From CAG-238 sp963601575 (lineage in GTDB: Bacteria > Bacillota > Clostridia > Peptostreptococcales > Anaerovoracaceae): a stretch of DNA of 64,000 bases. Made by a program: the position numbers and the translations under genes. The notes under the pieces were generated by a model. It did not search any database and was not told where the DNA came from. It saw only the letters and a list, made by a program, of their open reading frames with translations. Location: NCBI GenBank assembly GCA_963601575.1, contig CAVCFO010000001.1, positions 128,840-192,839 on the forward strand, given 5' to 3'. Below are positions 25,523 through 34,824 of this stretch, in pieces; the stretch's first letter is position 1, and each line of letters starts with the position of its first letter.

Positions 25523-26839
25523 ATGATTGACAGAATCCCGCCCCATAACGCAGAAGCAGAGCGCTCCGTCCTCGGAGCAGCCATGCTTGACAAGGATATA
25601 CTTTCGGAAATCTTAGAAGAAGTCAAGGCAGAAGACTTTTATAACGAAAATCACAGAGAGATATTTCAGGCGATCTGGGATTTGTACAGAGAAAATTCGC
25701 CGGTGGATGTTTTGACGGTTTGCGAGAAGCTAAAGAGCAGGAAGTCGCTTGATATGGCAGGGGGAAGAGCATATATTGCAACCCTCACCGCCGAGGTGCC
25801 TTCGACTGCCAATGGAGCAGAGTATGCAAAGATCGTAGCAGAAAAGGCCATACTTCGCCAGATGATCCGCACTTCTGAAGACATAACCGAAAAGGGCTAC
25901 GAAGCCAAGATGGATGCCCAGGAAATTCTGGACTATGCAGAAAGCGGAATTTTTAGCATCGCCCAGAAAAGGCAGAAGAACGATTATGCGAAGATTCAGG
26001 ATGTTTTACTTGAAAACCTCAGAATCATCGACGAAGCATCAAAAAACAAGGATAAAATAGTGGGTATCCCTACGGGATTTAAGGAGCTGGACGAAAAGAC
26101 CAGCGGGCTTCAGCGCTCGGACCTCATCATCGTCGCCGCAAGACCTGCCATGGGAAAGACAGCCCTTGCCCTTAATATCGCTCAGCAGAGCGCCATCAAG
26201 GCAGGCTCCTCCGTTATCATTTTTAGCCTGGAAATGGCAAAGGAGCAGCTGGGGCAGAGACTCCTTGCGATGCAGGCGAGGGTGGAGATGCAAAAGCTCA
26301 AGCAGGGAGATCTTGAAAGAACCGACTGGGACAGAATTTCCATGGCGGCAAACGACCTGAACGGTACAAAGATAGTAATCGACGATACGCCGGGCATTTC
26401 GCTGATGGAAATGAGAAATAAATGCAGAAGGCTCAAGGCCGAGCAGGGACTTGACCTTGTGGTGCTTGACTATCTTCAGCTGATGAAATTCGACGGAAAA
26501 GCCGACAGCAGGCAGCAAGAAATCAGTGCGATTTCGAGGAACCTCAAGCTTCTTGCAAGAGAAATGGACTGCCCGGTAATAGTCCTTTCCCAGCTTTCCA
26601 GAGCGCCGGAACAGAGGCCGGACAAGCGCCCGATACTCTCCGACCTGAGAGAATCAGGCTCCATCGAACAGGACGCAGATATCGTACTTTTCCTTTACAG
26701 AGACGACTATTACAACCCGGAAACGGAGAATCCGGGAGTTTGCGAGATAAATATTGCAAAGCACAGAAGCGGGCCTACGGGAAAAATCGAGTTGACCTGG
26801 GTATCGCGCTATACGAAATTCAGTGACAGGGCTATGTAG
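25523..26839 (+). CDS. dnaB: Replicative DNA helicase DnaB
   Basis: A 438-residue DnaB-family helicase (DnaC in Bacillus). The N-terminal domain shows PPHNAEAERSVLGAAMLD; the RecA-like domain has Walker A ARPAMGKTALALNIA, Walker B VVLDYLQLM and SQLSRAPEQRPDKRP, ending in a DnaB-type FLYRDDYYNP block. The ATG at 25523 is preferred over a TTG at 25511 because TTGGAG acts as its ribosome site. It unwinds DNA at the fork. Confidence 0.95.
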   Translation: MIDRIPPHNAEAERSVLGAAMLDKDILSEILEEVKAEDFYNENHREIFQAIWDLYRENSPVDVLTVCEKLKSRKSLDMAGGRAYIATLTAEVPSTANGAEYAKIVAEKAILRQMIRTSEDITEKGYEAKMDAQEILDYAESGIFSIAQKRQKNDYAKIQDVLLENLRIIDEASKNKDKIVGIPTGFKELDEKTSGLQRSDLIIVAARPAMGKTALALNIAQQSAIKAGSSVIIFSLEMAKEQLGQRLLAMQARVEMQKLKQGDLERTDWDRISMAANDLNGTKIVIDDTPGISLMEMRNKCRRLKAEQGLDLVVLDYLQLMKFDGKADSRQQEISAISRNLKLLAREMDCPVIVLSQLSRAPEQRPDKRPILSDLRESGSIEQDADIVLFLYRDDYYNPETENPGVCEINIAKHRSGPTGKIELTWVSRYTKFSDRAM

Positions 26840-26891
26840 CGCTATGCGGCGTAGCAAGAATTTTGCATGAAACAAACGAAACGAGGAAAAA

Positions 26892-28166
26892 ATGAACTTT
26901 AGGAGCGGAAAAGTCAAGGACTTTTACCTTTTGGCCACGGAGGTCGAAAACATCTTCATAAACGAATATATGCCGCAGGCTCCCGGAGACTATGTGAAGG
27001 TATATCTTTATGCGCTCCTTTATTCGAAGCAGGAGATAGGGCTTACCGGCCCATCTCTTGCAAAGCAGCTTGGGCTCACGGAGGAGGAAATCGACCTTGC
27101 GTGGAAATACTGGGAGTCCATGGGAATCGTAAAGAGACAGATAACGGGGAAATCTCAGCAGGACTATGATATCATATTTGTGAATTTGCGGGAGCTTATG
27201 TATGCGAATACGGCACAGACGCCGCAGAAGACCGATAGTCTCGCAGATGACCTTTATGAGAAAGAAAACAAAGACCTTTTTGATTATATTGAGAACCTTA
27301 GGGGAACACCGCTTTCCGCAAAGGAAATGCAGGAGATTGCCGGCTGGAGAATAGATTTTGAGGCGAGCCTGGATGTTATAAAGACGGCGGTATCTCATTG
27401 CTATGAGAAAAACAAGACGAAGCCAAGATATATAGAGGCCGTCCTTCGCGAGTGGACGGAAAGGGGAATCGAAACGGCGGACGAGGCGGAGGAATACCTT
27501 GAGCTTTCGGGCAGGAGATTCGGTGAATATAAGAAAATACTCAATTCTCTCGGAGTTGTCGGAAGAATCGCAACGGATGGAGAAAAGAAGATAATAGATA
27601 AATGGTTCGACGAGATGGGATTTTCTATCGAGAGGATTCTGGATGCCTGCCAAAGAACGGTGGGAATCCAAAATCCCAATGTGAACTATGTAAACAAAAT
27701 TTTAGAAAATTGGCAGAAAGAAGCGGCTACTTATGGGCGTGATGTAAATAGAAAAACTACCGTAAACCAGGCGGTCCTAAACGATTACTACGAATATATC
27801 AGGCGGGAGGCTGCGAAAAATGCGCAGCTTGCCAAGGAGGAGGTCTATGCAAAGCTTCCTCGAATCGCAGAGATCGACGAAACGCTAAAAGACCTGGGGA
27901 GCCGACTTTCGAGGGCCGTACTTGGCGGCAGCAACGAGGATGTGGAAGAGATCAAAAGACTTACCACGCTCCTTGAGCAGGAAAGAGCCGTACTTCTTAC
28001 CGAAAACAACTATCCTCTGGATTATACGGACATCAAATATCTTTGCAAGCAATGTAGGGATACCGGAATCAACGAGGCGGGCAGAAGGTGCGACTGCGCC
28101 AAGGAAAGGATAGGAGAGGCAGAAATATGGCTAAACGCAAAGACAAACTCCAAGGCAAAAAAATAA
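26892..28166 (+). CDS. DnaD/DnaB-type primosomal replication protein
   Basis: A 424-residue protein. The N-terminal winged-helix part (YMPQAPGDYVKVYLYALLY, LTEEEIDLAWKYWESMGIV) resembles DnaD/DnaB of Firmicutes. Two DnaD C-terminal-like modules follow at about 130-195 (LSAKEMQEIAGWRIDFEASL with YIEAVLREW) and 215-285 (IIDKWFDEMGFSIERILDAC with NYVNKILENW). The C-terminus has a cysteine cluster, CKQCRDTGINEAGRRCDC. It follows the replicative helicase, consistent with a role in helicase loading. It overlaps the next gene by 37 bp. Confidence 0.82.
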   Translation: MNFRSGKVKDFYLLATEVENIFINEYMPQAPGDYVKVYLYALLYSKQEIGLTGPSLAKQLGLTEEEIDLAWKYWESMGIVKRQITGKSQQDYDIIFVNLRELMYANTAQTPQKTDSLADDLYEKENKDLFDYIENLRGTPLSAKEMQEIAGWRIDFEASLDVIKTAVSHCYEKNKTKPRYIEAVLREWTERGIETADEAEEYLELSGRRFGEYKKILNSLGVVGRIATDGEKKIIDKWFDEMGFSIERILDACQRTVGIQNPNVNYVNKILENWQKEAATYGRDVNRKTTVNQAVLNDYYEYIRREAAKNAQLAKEEVYAKLPRIAEIDETLKDLGSRLSRAVLGGSNEDVEEIKRLTTLLEQERAVLLTENNYPLDYTDIKYLCKQCRDTGINEAGRRCDCAKERIGEAEIWLNAKTNSKAKK

Positions 28167-29728
28167 ATCCGGATTTCACAATCTGGGATTTTTGTGCCGG
28201 AGTGATCGTAGCGCTCGACGAAATTCTCGATGAGGCGGATGACATCTTAGAAGCCGGGAAGGAAGGAATCTGGCAGGTTTGCGCTGCGGCGGTTATCGGC
28301 TATGATAAGCTTGCGGATCTGGTAGATTGGTTTGTACGCAAGACCTTCGTCTTGGTTGCCAGGAGGATGCACGAGACCCGAATGAAGCTGCTCGAGCACA
28401 AGAATGAGATACTCAAACATGCGGCAATTTTTTTCGTGGTATTGATAGCGATGGTCGGGATTTTCGCATCGACCATAGACTACGAGTATTCATATAACGG
28501 GCGCCCGCTAGGCGTTGTAAAGGAGCAAAGAGATGTACTTGAAATATTGGATCTGGTAAGCAAGGAACTCACCCACGAATATGGCTCCAGCATAAGCATC
28601 GACGCGGAAACTGACATTACCTTCAGGCCCGTAATATCGATCGGCAAGGAAATTGACGATGCGGATACGGTTCTGAAGAGATTCACATATATGGGAGATA
28701 TTCAAGCAACCGCATACGCTATCACGGTTGACGGACAGCGCATTGCCATCGTCGAGAGTAAGGAAATCGCAGAGGAAATTTTGCAGGAGGTGCAGAACCT
28801 GTATGTAAGCAAAAAATCCAGCAAGAAGTACGAAGAAATCGGCTTCAAGGAGGATGTCAAGATCGAAGAAACCAGCACCACCCTTGCAAGAATCAGCAGC
28901 AAGAGCGCAACGCTGAAGAAGATAAAGAGCGGCAAGCAGCAGGAATCCACCTACACGGTAAAATCCGGTGATACCCTCTATGGAATTTGCGAGAAGCTCG
29001 GAGTTACACTCGCAGAGTTGCAAGATATGAACCCCGGCATAGACGAGGATTCGGTTCTTCATATAGGAGATACCTTGACGACTCAGCAGGCGGTGCCGCT
29101 GATGACGGTCAGAACCGTTGAAGTTTCGACATTTGCAGAAACAGTTAAGTATAAGACAATATATAAGAAGTCGAGCAGCTACTACAAGGGTGAGAAGATA
29201 GTCCAGCGCGCCGGTTCAAACGGAAAGGCGAAGGTCACCGCAAGGCTCGTCAAGGAAAATGGCAAGACCGTTTCCAGAACGGATTTGAGCGAGGAAATAA
29301 TCAAAGAGCCTGTAAGCAAGATAGTGATCAAGGGAACCAAGGCCGTTCCTTCGACTCAGGGCACCGGGCAGCTGCAGCGGCCTGTAGCAGTTAGCGTTTA
29401 TGCAGGATATGGCATGAGATGGGGCAGAATGCACTACGGACTTGACTACGCCGCTCCGACCGGAACAGCCATCAGAGCTGCCGACGGCGGAACCGTAGTA
29501 TCGGCAGGCTGGTCCGGAGCCTACGGACTTCGAATCGTAATCGACCACGGCGGCGGCATCAAGACCCTCTACGCACATTGCAGTGCAATATATGTAAGCG
29601 CCGGAGATAAGGTCTATAAGGGCCAGAACATAGCCGCCGTAGGAAGCACCGGCAGAAGCACCGGCGCGCATTGCCACTTCGAGGTGTTTGTGAATGGGAG
29701 GAATGTAAATCCAGCTAACTACGTATAA
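28130..29728 (+). CDS. M23 peptidase with G5 and LysM domains (cell-wall hydrolase)
   Basis: A 532-residue, membrane-anchored protein. A cytoplasmic segment of about 95 residues precedes one transmembrane helix (FFVVLIAMVGIFA). Then come an unassigned region, a LysM domain (YTVKSGDTLYGICEKLGVTL), a G5-like domain at about 340-400 and a C-terminal M23 endopeptidase with HYGLDYA, LYAHCSAIYV and GAHCHFEVFVNG, which hold the zinc ligands. It should cleave peptidoglycan cross-bridges. The ATG at 28130 has AGGAGAGG upstream and overlaps the previous gene. Confidence 0.9.
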   Translation, partial: AKRKDKLQGKKINPDFTIWDFCAGVIVALDEILDEADDILEAGKEGIWQVCAAAVIGYDKLADLVDWFVRKTFVLVARRMHETRMKLLEHKNEILKHAAIFFVVLIAMVGIFASTIDYEYSYNGRPLGVVKEQRDVLEILDLVSKELTHEYGSSISIDAETDITFRPVISIGKEIDDADTVLKRFTYMGDIQATAYAITVDGQRIAIVESKEIAEEILQEVQNLYVSKKSSKKYEEIGFKEDVKIEETSTTLARISSKSATLKKIKSGKQQESTYTVKSGDTLYGICEKLGVTLAELQDMNPGIDEDSVLHIGDTLTTQQAVPLMTVRTVEVSTFAETVKYKTIYKKSSSYYKGEKIVQRAGSNGKAKVTARLVKENGKTVSRTDLSEEIIKEPVSKIVIKGTKAVPSTQGTGQLQRPVAVSVYAGYGMRWGRMHYGLDYAAPTGTAIRAADGGTVVSAGWSGAYGLRIVIDHGGGIKTLYAHCSAIYVSAGDKVYKGQNIAAVGSTGRSTGAHCHFEVFVNGRNVNPANYV

Positions 29729-29740
29729 ATGCTTGTCTTT

Positions 29741-29836
29741 TTCGCCCACCGCGTTGTCAACTGCGATTTCTCAGTGCTCACGTACGCCAAGTACGCTCCG
29801 CGCTTCGAAATCTTGCTTCCTAGCGGTGAACGAAAA
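29741..29836. repeat. Palindromic intergenic repeat, copy 1
   Basis: A 96-bp imperfect inverted repeat starting 13 bp after the M23 peptidase stop. The outer arms pair CACCGC with GCGGTG, the inner arms pair GATTTC with GAAATC, and the apex is CGTACGCCAAGTACG. A second copy follows glnS at 63651 and shares the 5' lead TAAATGCTTGT. The arms differ between copies by compensating changes. A partial left-arm copy (CACCGCGTTGTTGGCTGCGC) lies at about 29868-29890. Confidence 0.75.
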
Positions 29837-29905
29837 ATCCGGCGCATTTCAGGAATCAGGATTGCACACCGCGTTGTTGGCTGCGCATTTCATAAATAGA
29901 AGACT

Positions 29906-29942
29906 AAATCGCCTGCAGCGCTTGCCGCTGCAGGCGATTTTT
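29906..29942 (+). terminator. Strong bidirectional-looking terminator
   Basis: AAATCGCCTGCAGCG and CGCTGCAGGCGATTT pair perfectly around a 5-base loop and are followed by TTT. It closes the long rightward transcript that ends with the M23 peptidase gene. The rest of 29943-30085 shows no gene. Confidence 0.85.
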
Positions 29943-30085
29943 GGTGGGCGGACTCACAGAAAACGATTAGATAAATCCATTGAGAAGTGAATGGTAATGT
30001 CCTTGCAAGCAGACTATACTAGAGGTGAAAGCAAAAGGATTGGATTTGTACAGCAAAATAATAAAAGAAGGAAGGCGATGTACAA

Positions 30086-30625
30086 ATGGAAATGACACCT
30101 TTCACGCCGGAAATGAAACGGAATGCCGAAGAGCTTTTTATGCAATACCGAGGGCTCATTTGCAGCATTGCATATGGCATTTTGAAGGATCGGGCTCTGG
30201 CGGAGGATTGTCTGCAGGAAACAGTGATAAGGCTGGCGGTGCAAAATGACAATACTGCTTCTGCGGATTGCCAAAAGCCCGAGGCTTTCGTCAGGACCGC
30301 GGCCAGGAACATATCTCTTGATATCTTGCGAAAGCGATGCCGCGAGATGCCATTCGAGGACAGCCTTCTTGAGGACATGCAAAGGGAGTCATCAGGCTGC
30401 CATACGGACACCTACTTTACCGAGGAATACGGATTCTCAAAGGAAACCAGCGATTGCCTGAACCGGATGAAAGATAGAGACGCGGATCTGATAATTCTGA
30501 GGGTGGCATACATCATGCCATATGTTACGATCGCAAAGCTGACCGGAGAAAAAACTAATACCGTCGAGCAAAGATTCTGCCGCGCAAAGAAAAAGCTCGC
30601 AGAGCTTTTGGAAGAGAGCCTGTAG
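30086..30625 (+). CDS. ECF-like RNA polymerase sigma factor
   Basis: A 179-residue protein with sigma region 2 (AYGILKDRALAEDCLQETVIRL, EAFVRTAARNISLDILRKR) and region 4 (DADLIILRVAYIMPYVTIAKLTGEKTNTVEQRFCRAKKKL). The size and lack of regions 1 and 3 indicate an extracytoplasmic-function sigma factor. GAAGGAAGG precedes the ATG. No anti-sigma gene follows; a terminator comes 45 bp after the stop, so it is a single-gene unit. Confidence 0.8.
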   Translation: MEMTPFTPEMKRNAEELFMQYRGLICSIAYGILKDRALAEDCLQETVIRLAVQNDNTASADCQKPEAFVRTAARNISLDILRKRCREMPFEDSLLEDMQRESSGCHTDTYFTEEYGFSKETSDCLNRMKDRDADLIILRVAYIMPYVTIAKLTGEKTNTVEQRFCRAKKKLAELLEESL

Positions 30626-30669
30626 GATGTGCAGCGACCGAGCAGGCAATATGGCAACGTGCAAAAAAC

Positions 30670-30705
30670 AAAAGCGGCGAGATCGAAACGACCCGCCGTT
30701 TTTGC
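30670..30705. terminator. Bidirectional terminator between the sigma factor and htrA
   Basis: AAAGCGGCG and CGCCGTTTTT pair, with T-runs in both directions (TTTTTGC on plus, TTTTGTTTTTT on minus). It serves the convergent sigma and htrA genes. Confidence 0.75.
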
Positions 30706-30752
30706 TTATCTCATATAGAAAGAAGAAAAAGAAAATTAAAACTTCTTGTACG

Positions 30753-32081
30753 CTAATCTCTGAGTCTCTGGGAGCTGCTACTGCTGCTCTCAGAGCTTGA
30801 CGCATTGCCCGTGGAAGCCTGGAGCTTTACGTCATATTTGATGATATCTCCGTTACGAACGATGGTGAACGTAACGGTATCTCCAACCTGGTGGCTCTGG
30901 ATCTCTTTGAGGAGAACCGCTGAACTTGTAATTTTCGTATCATCTATGTAATATACCAGGTCGCCCGCCTGAAGGCCTGCCTTCCTCGCACTGCTTCCGG
31001 TAACTTCTTTGATATATACGCCTGTAAGGTCAACGCCATATTGCATTGCAGTCGTTGCGTCGGTCAAATCTACGATCGTGATCCCCGCAACAGGTCTTCC
31101 CGTGACATAACCATTCTCTATAAGCGATTTTGCAACCGAAAGAACCGTATCGGAAGGGATTGCAAATCCAAGGCCTTCGACATCGGAGCCCGATGACTTG
31201 GCTACAACCAGGCCGATAAGGTTACCGTACTGGTCGAAGAGCCCGCCGCCGGAGTTGCCCGGGTTGATAGAAGCACTGGTCTGTATCAGGCTCATGCTCT
31301 TTCCGTCAATTGTGATCTCACGCTCAAGAGCGCTGATTATGCCTTCGGTAGCTGTTCCCGAAAGAGTCCCCAGAGGGTTACCGATTGCAACGGCAAGGTC
31401 GCCTACCGAAACTGAGGACATTTCCCCGAAGCTTACAGGGGTAAGCCCCGTCTTGTTTACTTTGATTACCGCAACGTCTGTTTGTGAGTCCGTCGCTACC
31501 AGCGAAGCATCGAGCTCTGTACCATCGTAGAGAGTTACCTTTATGCTGGAAGCTCCCGAGATAACATGGTTGTTCGTAATTATATATCCGTCTTCGCTGT
31601 AAATTACGCCGCTGCCTGCGCCCTGAGTTACATATTGCCCGAGCCAGCTATCTGTGGAAACTGATTCTGTCTCGATGGCAACTACGGAATTTGCATTCCT
31701 TGCGATGATCTCCTGAATGGAAAGCTCGCTGCCGGTTGCCTGCGCGAGGCTGACATTGGTGGCATTGATTGTTTTGGTCGCAGAAGATGTGCCGAAGACA
31801 TTTGCTGCGATGGCAAATATTCCGGCTCCAAGGCAGCTGGAAATCACAATTGCGATCACCAGCACCAGAGCGAAGGCTTTTCTGGTAACATACTTCGGTT
31901 CCTTTTGTTCCTTGTGTTTTTTCTTATGTGCAGAGGCCTTCGGTGGCTCGGCATTATCCGTATATTCGCCGGCTTCGAAATTCACGGACTGACCGTAGCT
32001 TTCGTCTTTCTTAATTTCATCGTGATTTTCGTCTGCTTCGAATCCATTGAAATTTTCGTTTCTGTCAAATTCGTTATCCAT
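30753..32081 (-). CDS. htrA: HtrA/DegP-type serine protease with PDZ domain
   Basis: A 442-residue membrane-anchored protease. An acidic cytoplasmic N-terminus of about 65 residues precedes one transmembrane helix (FALVLVIAIVISSCLGAGIF). The trypsin-like domain has His in IITNNHVISG, Asp in TDVAVIKV and Ser in NPGNSGGGLFD. A PDZ domain follows (GVYIKEVTGSSARKAGLQAGD) and the end is Ser-rich. It degrades misfolded exported proteins. It is transcribed divergently from the phosphohexomutase gene, with a 136-bp gap. Confidence 0.93.
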   Translation of the reverse strand: MDNEFDRNENFNGFEADENHDEIKKDESYGQSVNFEAGEYTDNAEPPKASAHKKKHKEQKEPKYVTRKAFALVLVIAIVISSCLGAGIFAIAANVFGTSSATKTINATNVSLAQATGSELSIQEIIARNANSVVAIETESVSTDSWLGQYVTQGAGSGVIYSEDGYIITNNHVISGASSIKVTLYDGTELDASLVATDSQTDVAVIKVNKTGLTPVSFGEMSSVSVGDLAVAIGNPLGTLSGTATEGIISALEREITIDGKSMSLIQTSASINPGNSGGGLFDQYGNLIGLVVAKSSGSDVEGLGFAIPSDTVLSVAKSLIENGYVTGRPVAGITIVDLTDATTAMQYGVDLTGVYIKEVTGSSARKAGLQAGDLVYYIDDTKITSSAVLLKEIQSHQVGDTVTFTIVRNGDIIKYDVKLQASTGNASSSESSSSSSQRLRD

Positions 32082-32217
32082 AATAAGACCTCCTTGTCTC
32101 TATTTCCGATTTACAAGCAAATTATAATAATCTTTTGTGTAATTCCTGTGTAAAAATAATGTGAAATATGATAAAATAAAATATTATTGCAGAGAAGAGA
32201 ATGTGGATATAAATATT

Positions 32218-33885
32218 ATGGAAAAAGCCTATAGAGAATATATGAGGTGGTGCAAAGAGAATCTGCCAAAAGAGCTTTCGGAGCAGCTTCGCGCCATAGA
32301 CGGAAACGACGAAGAAATATATAGCAGATTCTGCAAGGATATTGCATTCGGAACCTCCGGACTGAGAGAAAAGATGGGAGCCGGCACAAACCGCATCAAT
32401 TCGATTACGATTCGAAAGGCGAGCATCGCAATCAGCAAATATTTGAACGAAAAATATGAAAGGCCGTCACTCGTGATCGGTTATGATACGAGAAATAACT
32501 CGGAGGAATATGCAAGGATCGCAGCTGAGGCGTTTTCGGAAAACGGCGTGGACATCTATCTATTCGAAGAACCGACTCCGGTGCCCGCAGTCTCGTTTGC
32601 GGTGAGAGAAATGAAGCTCTCAGGCGGCATCATGATCACGGCAAGCCACAATACCAGAGAATACAACGGCTACAAGGTCTATGACCATTATGGAAATCAG
32701 ATTGATGACAGGAAGGCGAAGATAATAGAAGAATATATGCATATCTCTGATCCGTTTTCCCGGGGAGGAACGGGCAAAAAAGGAGAAATCCATAGAGTCT
32801 CGGAGGAAATAAAGGAAAGATATCTAGAGGCGCTGGACGAAAATACGAAAAAGCTTCGCGAGGATGAAAAGGTGCGGCGCGCCCTCGGAGAGCTCAAGAT
32901 TTGCTATACGCCGCTGAACGGGACCGGGATGAACTATGTGCCGCGGCAGCTTGCGAAGATAGGGATGAGGCCGGAGAACATAATCATAGTGGAAAGCCAG
33001 GCGGAGCCGGATGGGGATTTTGCGACCTGCCCTGCGCCCAACCCGGAATACGAGGCGGCGTTTTCTGAGGCGCTGGCGCTCTGCGGGGCGCAGGGCGCAA
33101 AGCCAGCACTCATCCTTGCAACGGATCCGGACAGCGACAGGCTCGGAGTGATGGCTTTGCGAGTTTCCGGAAAGAGCGAATATGTCAAGCTTTCCGGAAA
33201 CCAGGTCGGCGAAATCCTGCTTGATTATGTTTGCCGGCACGCGGAGCCGGGCAGAAACTATGTAGCATTCAAGAGCCATGTGAGCTCGCCTCTTGCCGAG
33301 GACATCGCGCGCGAATATGGCATCAAATTGCGGAATGTATTTACGGGATTTAAGAATATCGCATTTGAGATGCAGCATCTTGCGGATAACCCGCAGGAGG
33401 GGGAATTCCTTTTCGGATTTGAGGAGAGCCTCGGATACCTGTATGGCGATTATACCAGAGATAAGGACGGAGTAATGGCATCGCAGCTTGTATGCCTTGC
33501 GGCAGCGGAGCTTGCGGCAGAGGGCAGAAGCCTGATAGATAAGCTTTCGCAGCTATACGAAAAGTACGGCTATATATATACGGAAACCTTCGGAGTCGAG
33601 TTTGAGCGCGAGGCTGACCGAAGGAAAGCAGAGAGCATAATGCAAGGATTCTTTGCAGGAAAGTTTAGGACAGGCGATACGCTAAGAGAGTACTGCTACC
33701 GCGAAAAGAAGCTCTACAGGGCGGATTTCGCCGGAGGGCACCGGCTGCTCGTGCGGCCCTCCGGAACGGAGCCCAAGCTAAAGCTCTATGTGTTTGCAAG
33801 AGGCTCCGAGCGCAGATGCGCGGAGCGCAGCTGCGCGCAAATCCGCCGCCTGGCGGAGGCCTACATAGGCGCGCAGCAGGGCTAG
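32218..33885 (+). CDS. Phosphoglucomutase/phosphomannomutase
   Basis: A 555-residue alpha-D-phosphohexomutase. The phosphoserine loop is TASHNTREYNGYK, the metal loop DPDSDRLG, the sugar loop FEESLGY and the phosphate loop RPSGTEPKLKLY. It interconverts glucose 1- and 6-phosphate or the mannose equivalents. Two upstream starts (32161 ATG, 32203 GTG) are open; I prefer 32218 because homologues begin near KAYREYMRW. The last 25 residues are Arg/Ala/Cys-rich and GC-rich in DNA. Confidence 0.88.
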   Translation: MEKAYREYMRWCKENLPKELSEQLRAIDGNDEEIYSRFCKDIAFGTSGLREKMGAGTNRINSITIRKASIAISKYLNEKYERPSLVIGYDTRNNSEEYARIAAEAFSENGVDIYLFEEPTPVPAVSFAVREMKLSGGIMITASHNTREYNGYKVYDHYGNQIDDRKAKIIEEYMHISDPFSRGGTGKKGEIHRVSEEIKERYLEALDENTKKLREDEKVRRALGELKICYTPLNGTGMNYVPRQLAKIGMRPENIIIVESQAEPDGDFATCPAPNPEYEAAFSEALALCGAQGAKPALILATDPDSDRLGVMALRVSGKSEYVKLSGNQVGEILLDYVCRHAEPGRNYVAFKSHVSSPLAEDIAREYGIKLRNVFTGFKNIAFEMQHLADNPQEGEFLFGFEESLGYLYGDYTRDKDGVMASQLVCLAAAELAAEGRSLIDKLSQLYEKYGYIYTETFGVEFEREADRRKAESIMQGFFAGKFRTGDTLREYCYREKKLYRADFAGGHRLLVRPSGTEPKLKLYVFARGSERRCAERSCAQIRRLAEAYIGAQQG

Positions 33886-33906
33886 AAAACTAAAGGAGGA
33901 AACTAT

Positions 33907-34824
33907 ATGAGCAAGGTAATTACAGGAATAGACAGGAGCGGTTCCTTCAGAGTTTATTTGACCATATCAACAGATATGGTGGAAACCGCAAGAAGAATTC
34001 ACGATACGACACCGCTTGCGACAGCAGGACTTGGCAGAGTCCTGACAGGAGCAGGCCTGATGGGACTGATGCTCAAGAACGAGAGCGACAAGCTGACTGT
34101 GCTTTTCAAGGGCGACGGCCCCGCGAAGCAGATCCTGGCAACAGCAACGGCATCGGGAGATGTCAAGGGATATATCGCAAATCCTGATGTAGACCTTCCG
34201 CTGAGCCCGGAGGGAAAGCTTGATGTCGGCGGCTCCCTTGGAATCGGCGAGCTTACGGTAATCAAGGACCTTGGCCTCAGGGAGCCTTATGTGGGAACCA
34301 TTGCACTGGTTGACGGCGAAATCGCAGACGACCTGACAGCCTACTATTTCATCTCAGAACAACAGAACACCGCAATTTCGCTCGGCGTAAAGATAGATGT
34401 GGACTGCACCGTAAAGGCGGCGGGCGGCATGATAATTCAGATGCTGCCGGATGCAAAGGAAGAATCCATCGACGCCCTTGAAGAGATGATTTCGGAGCTT
34501 CCGCCAATCACCGCCATAGCAGAAGAGGCGGTCTCACAGAATAGCGGAAAATCCGAAGAAGGAATTTTGCAGGCCATGCTCGACCGGATTTTTGGACAAA
34601 TGCCGGAGGATTTCCGCGTCGAGACACTCGAATATAGGCAGATGCGCTGGAACTGCGATTGCAGCCGGCAGCGCCTCAAGCAGGTTCTTATGACCATCGG
34701 AGAGGATGATCTAAAAGAGATAATCCAGGAGGACGGCGAGGCCGAAATGGTCTGCCAGTTCTGCTGCAAGAAATATCATTTTAATAAGGAAGAGCTTGAA
34801 AGAATATTGGAGGCAATAAAATGA
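33907..34824 (+). CDS. hslO: Redox-regulated chaperone Hsp33
   Basis: A 305-residue protein with the Hsp33 fold signatures (GRVLTGAGLMGLMLK, LTVLFKGDGPAKQI) and the C-terminal zinc switch: CDC at about 251-253 and CQFCCKKYHF near residue 285. The cysteines bind zinc when reduced and form disulfides under oxidative stress, activating the holdase. AAAGGAGG precedes the ATG. The stop overlaps the ddl start (ATGA). Confidence 0.93.
   Translation: MSKVITGIDRSGSFRVYLTISTDMVETARRIHDTTPLATAGLGRVLTGAGLMGLMLKNESDKLTVLFKGDGPAKQILATATASGDVKGYIANPDVDLPLSPEGKLDVGGSLGIGELTVIKDLGLREPYVGTIALVDGEIADDLTAYYFISEQQNTAISLGVKIDVDCTVKAAGGMIIQMLPDAKEESIDALEEMISELPPITAIAEEAVSQNSGKSEEGILQAMLDRIFGQMPEDFRVETLEYRQMRWNCDCSRQRLKQVLMTIGEDDLKEIIQEDGEAEMVCQFCCKKYHFNKEELERILEAIK

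Noticed and set aside
29733..29990. An 85-codon frame after the M23 peptidase gene
   Set aside because: It crosses the palindromic repeat and the terminator, and has no ribosome site or protein-like composition.
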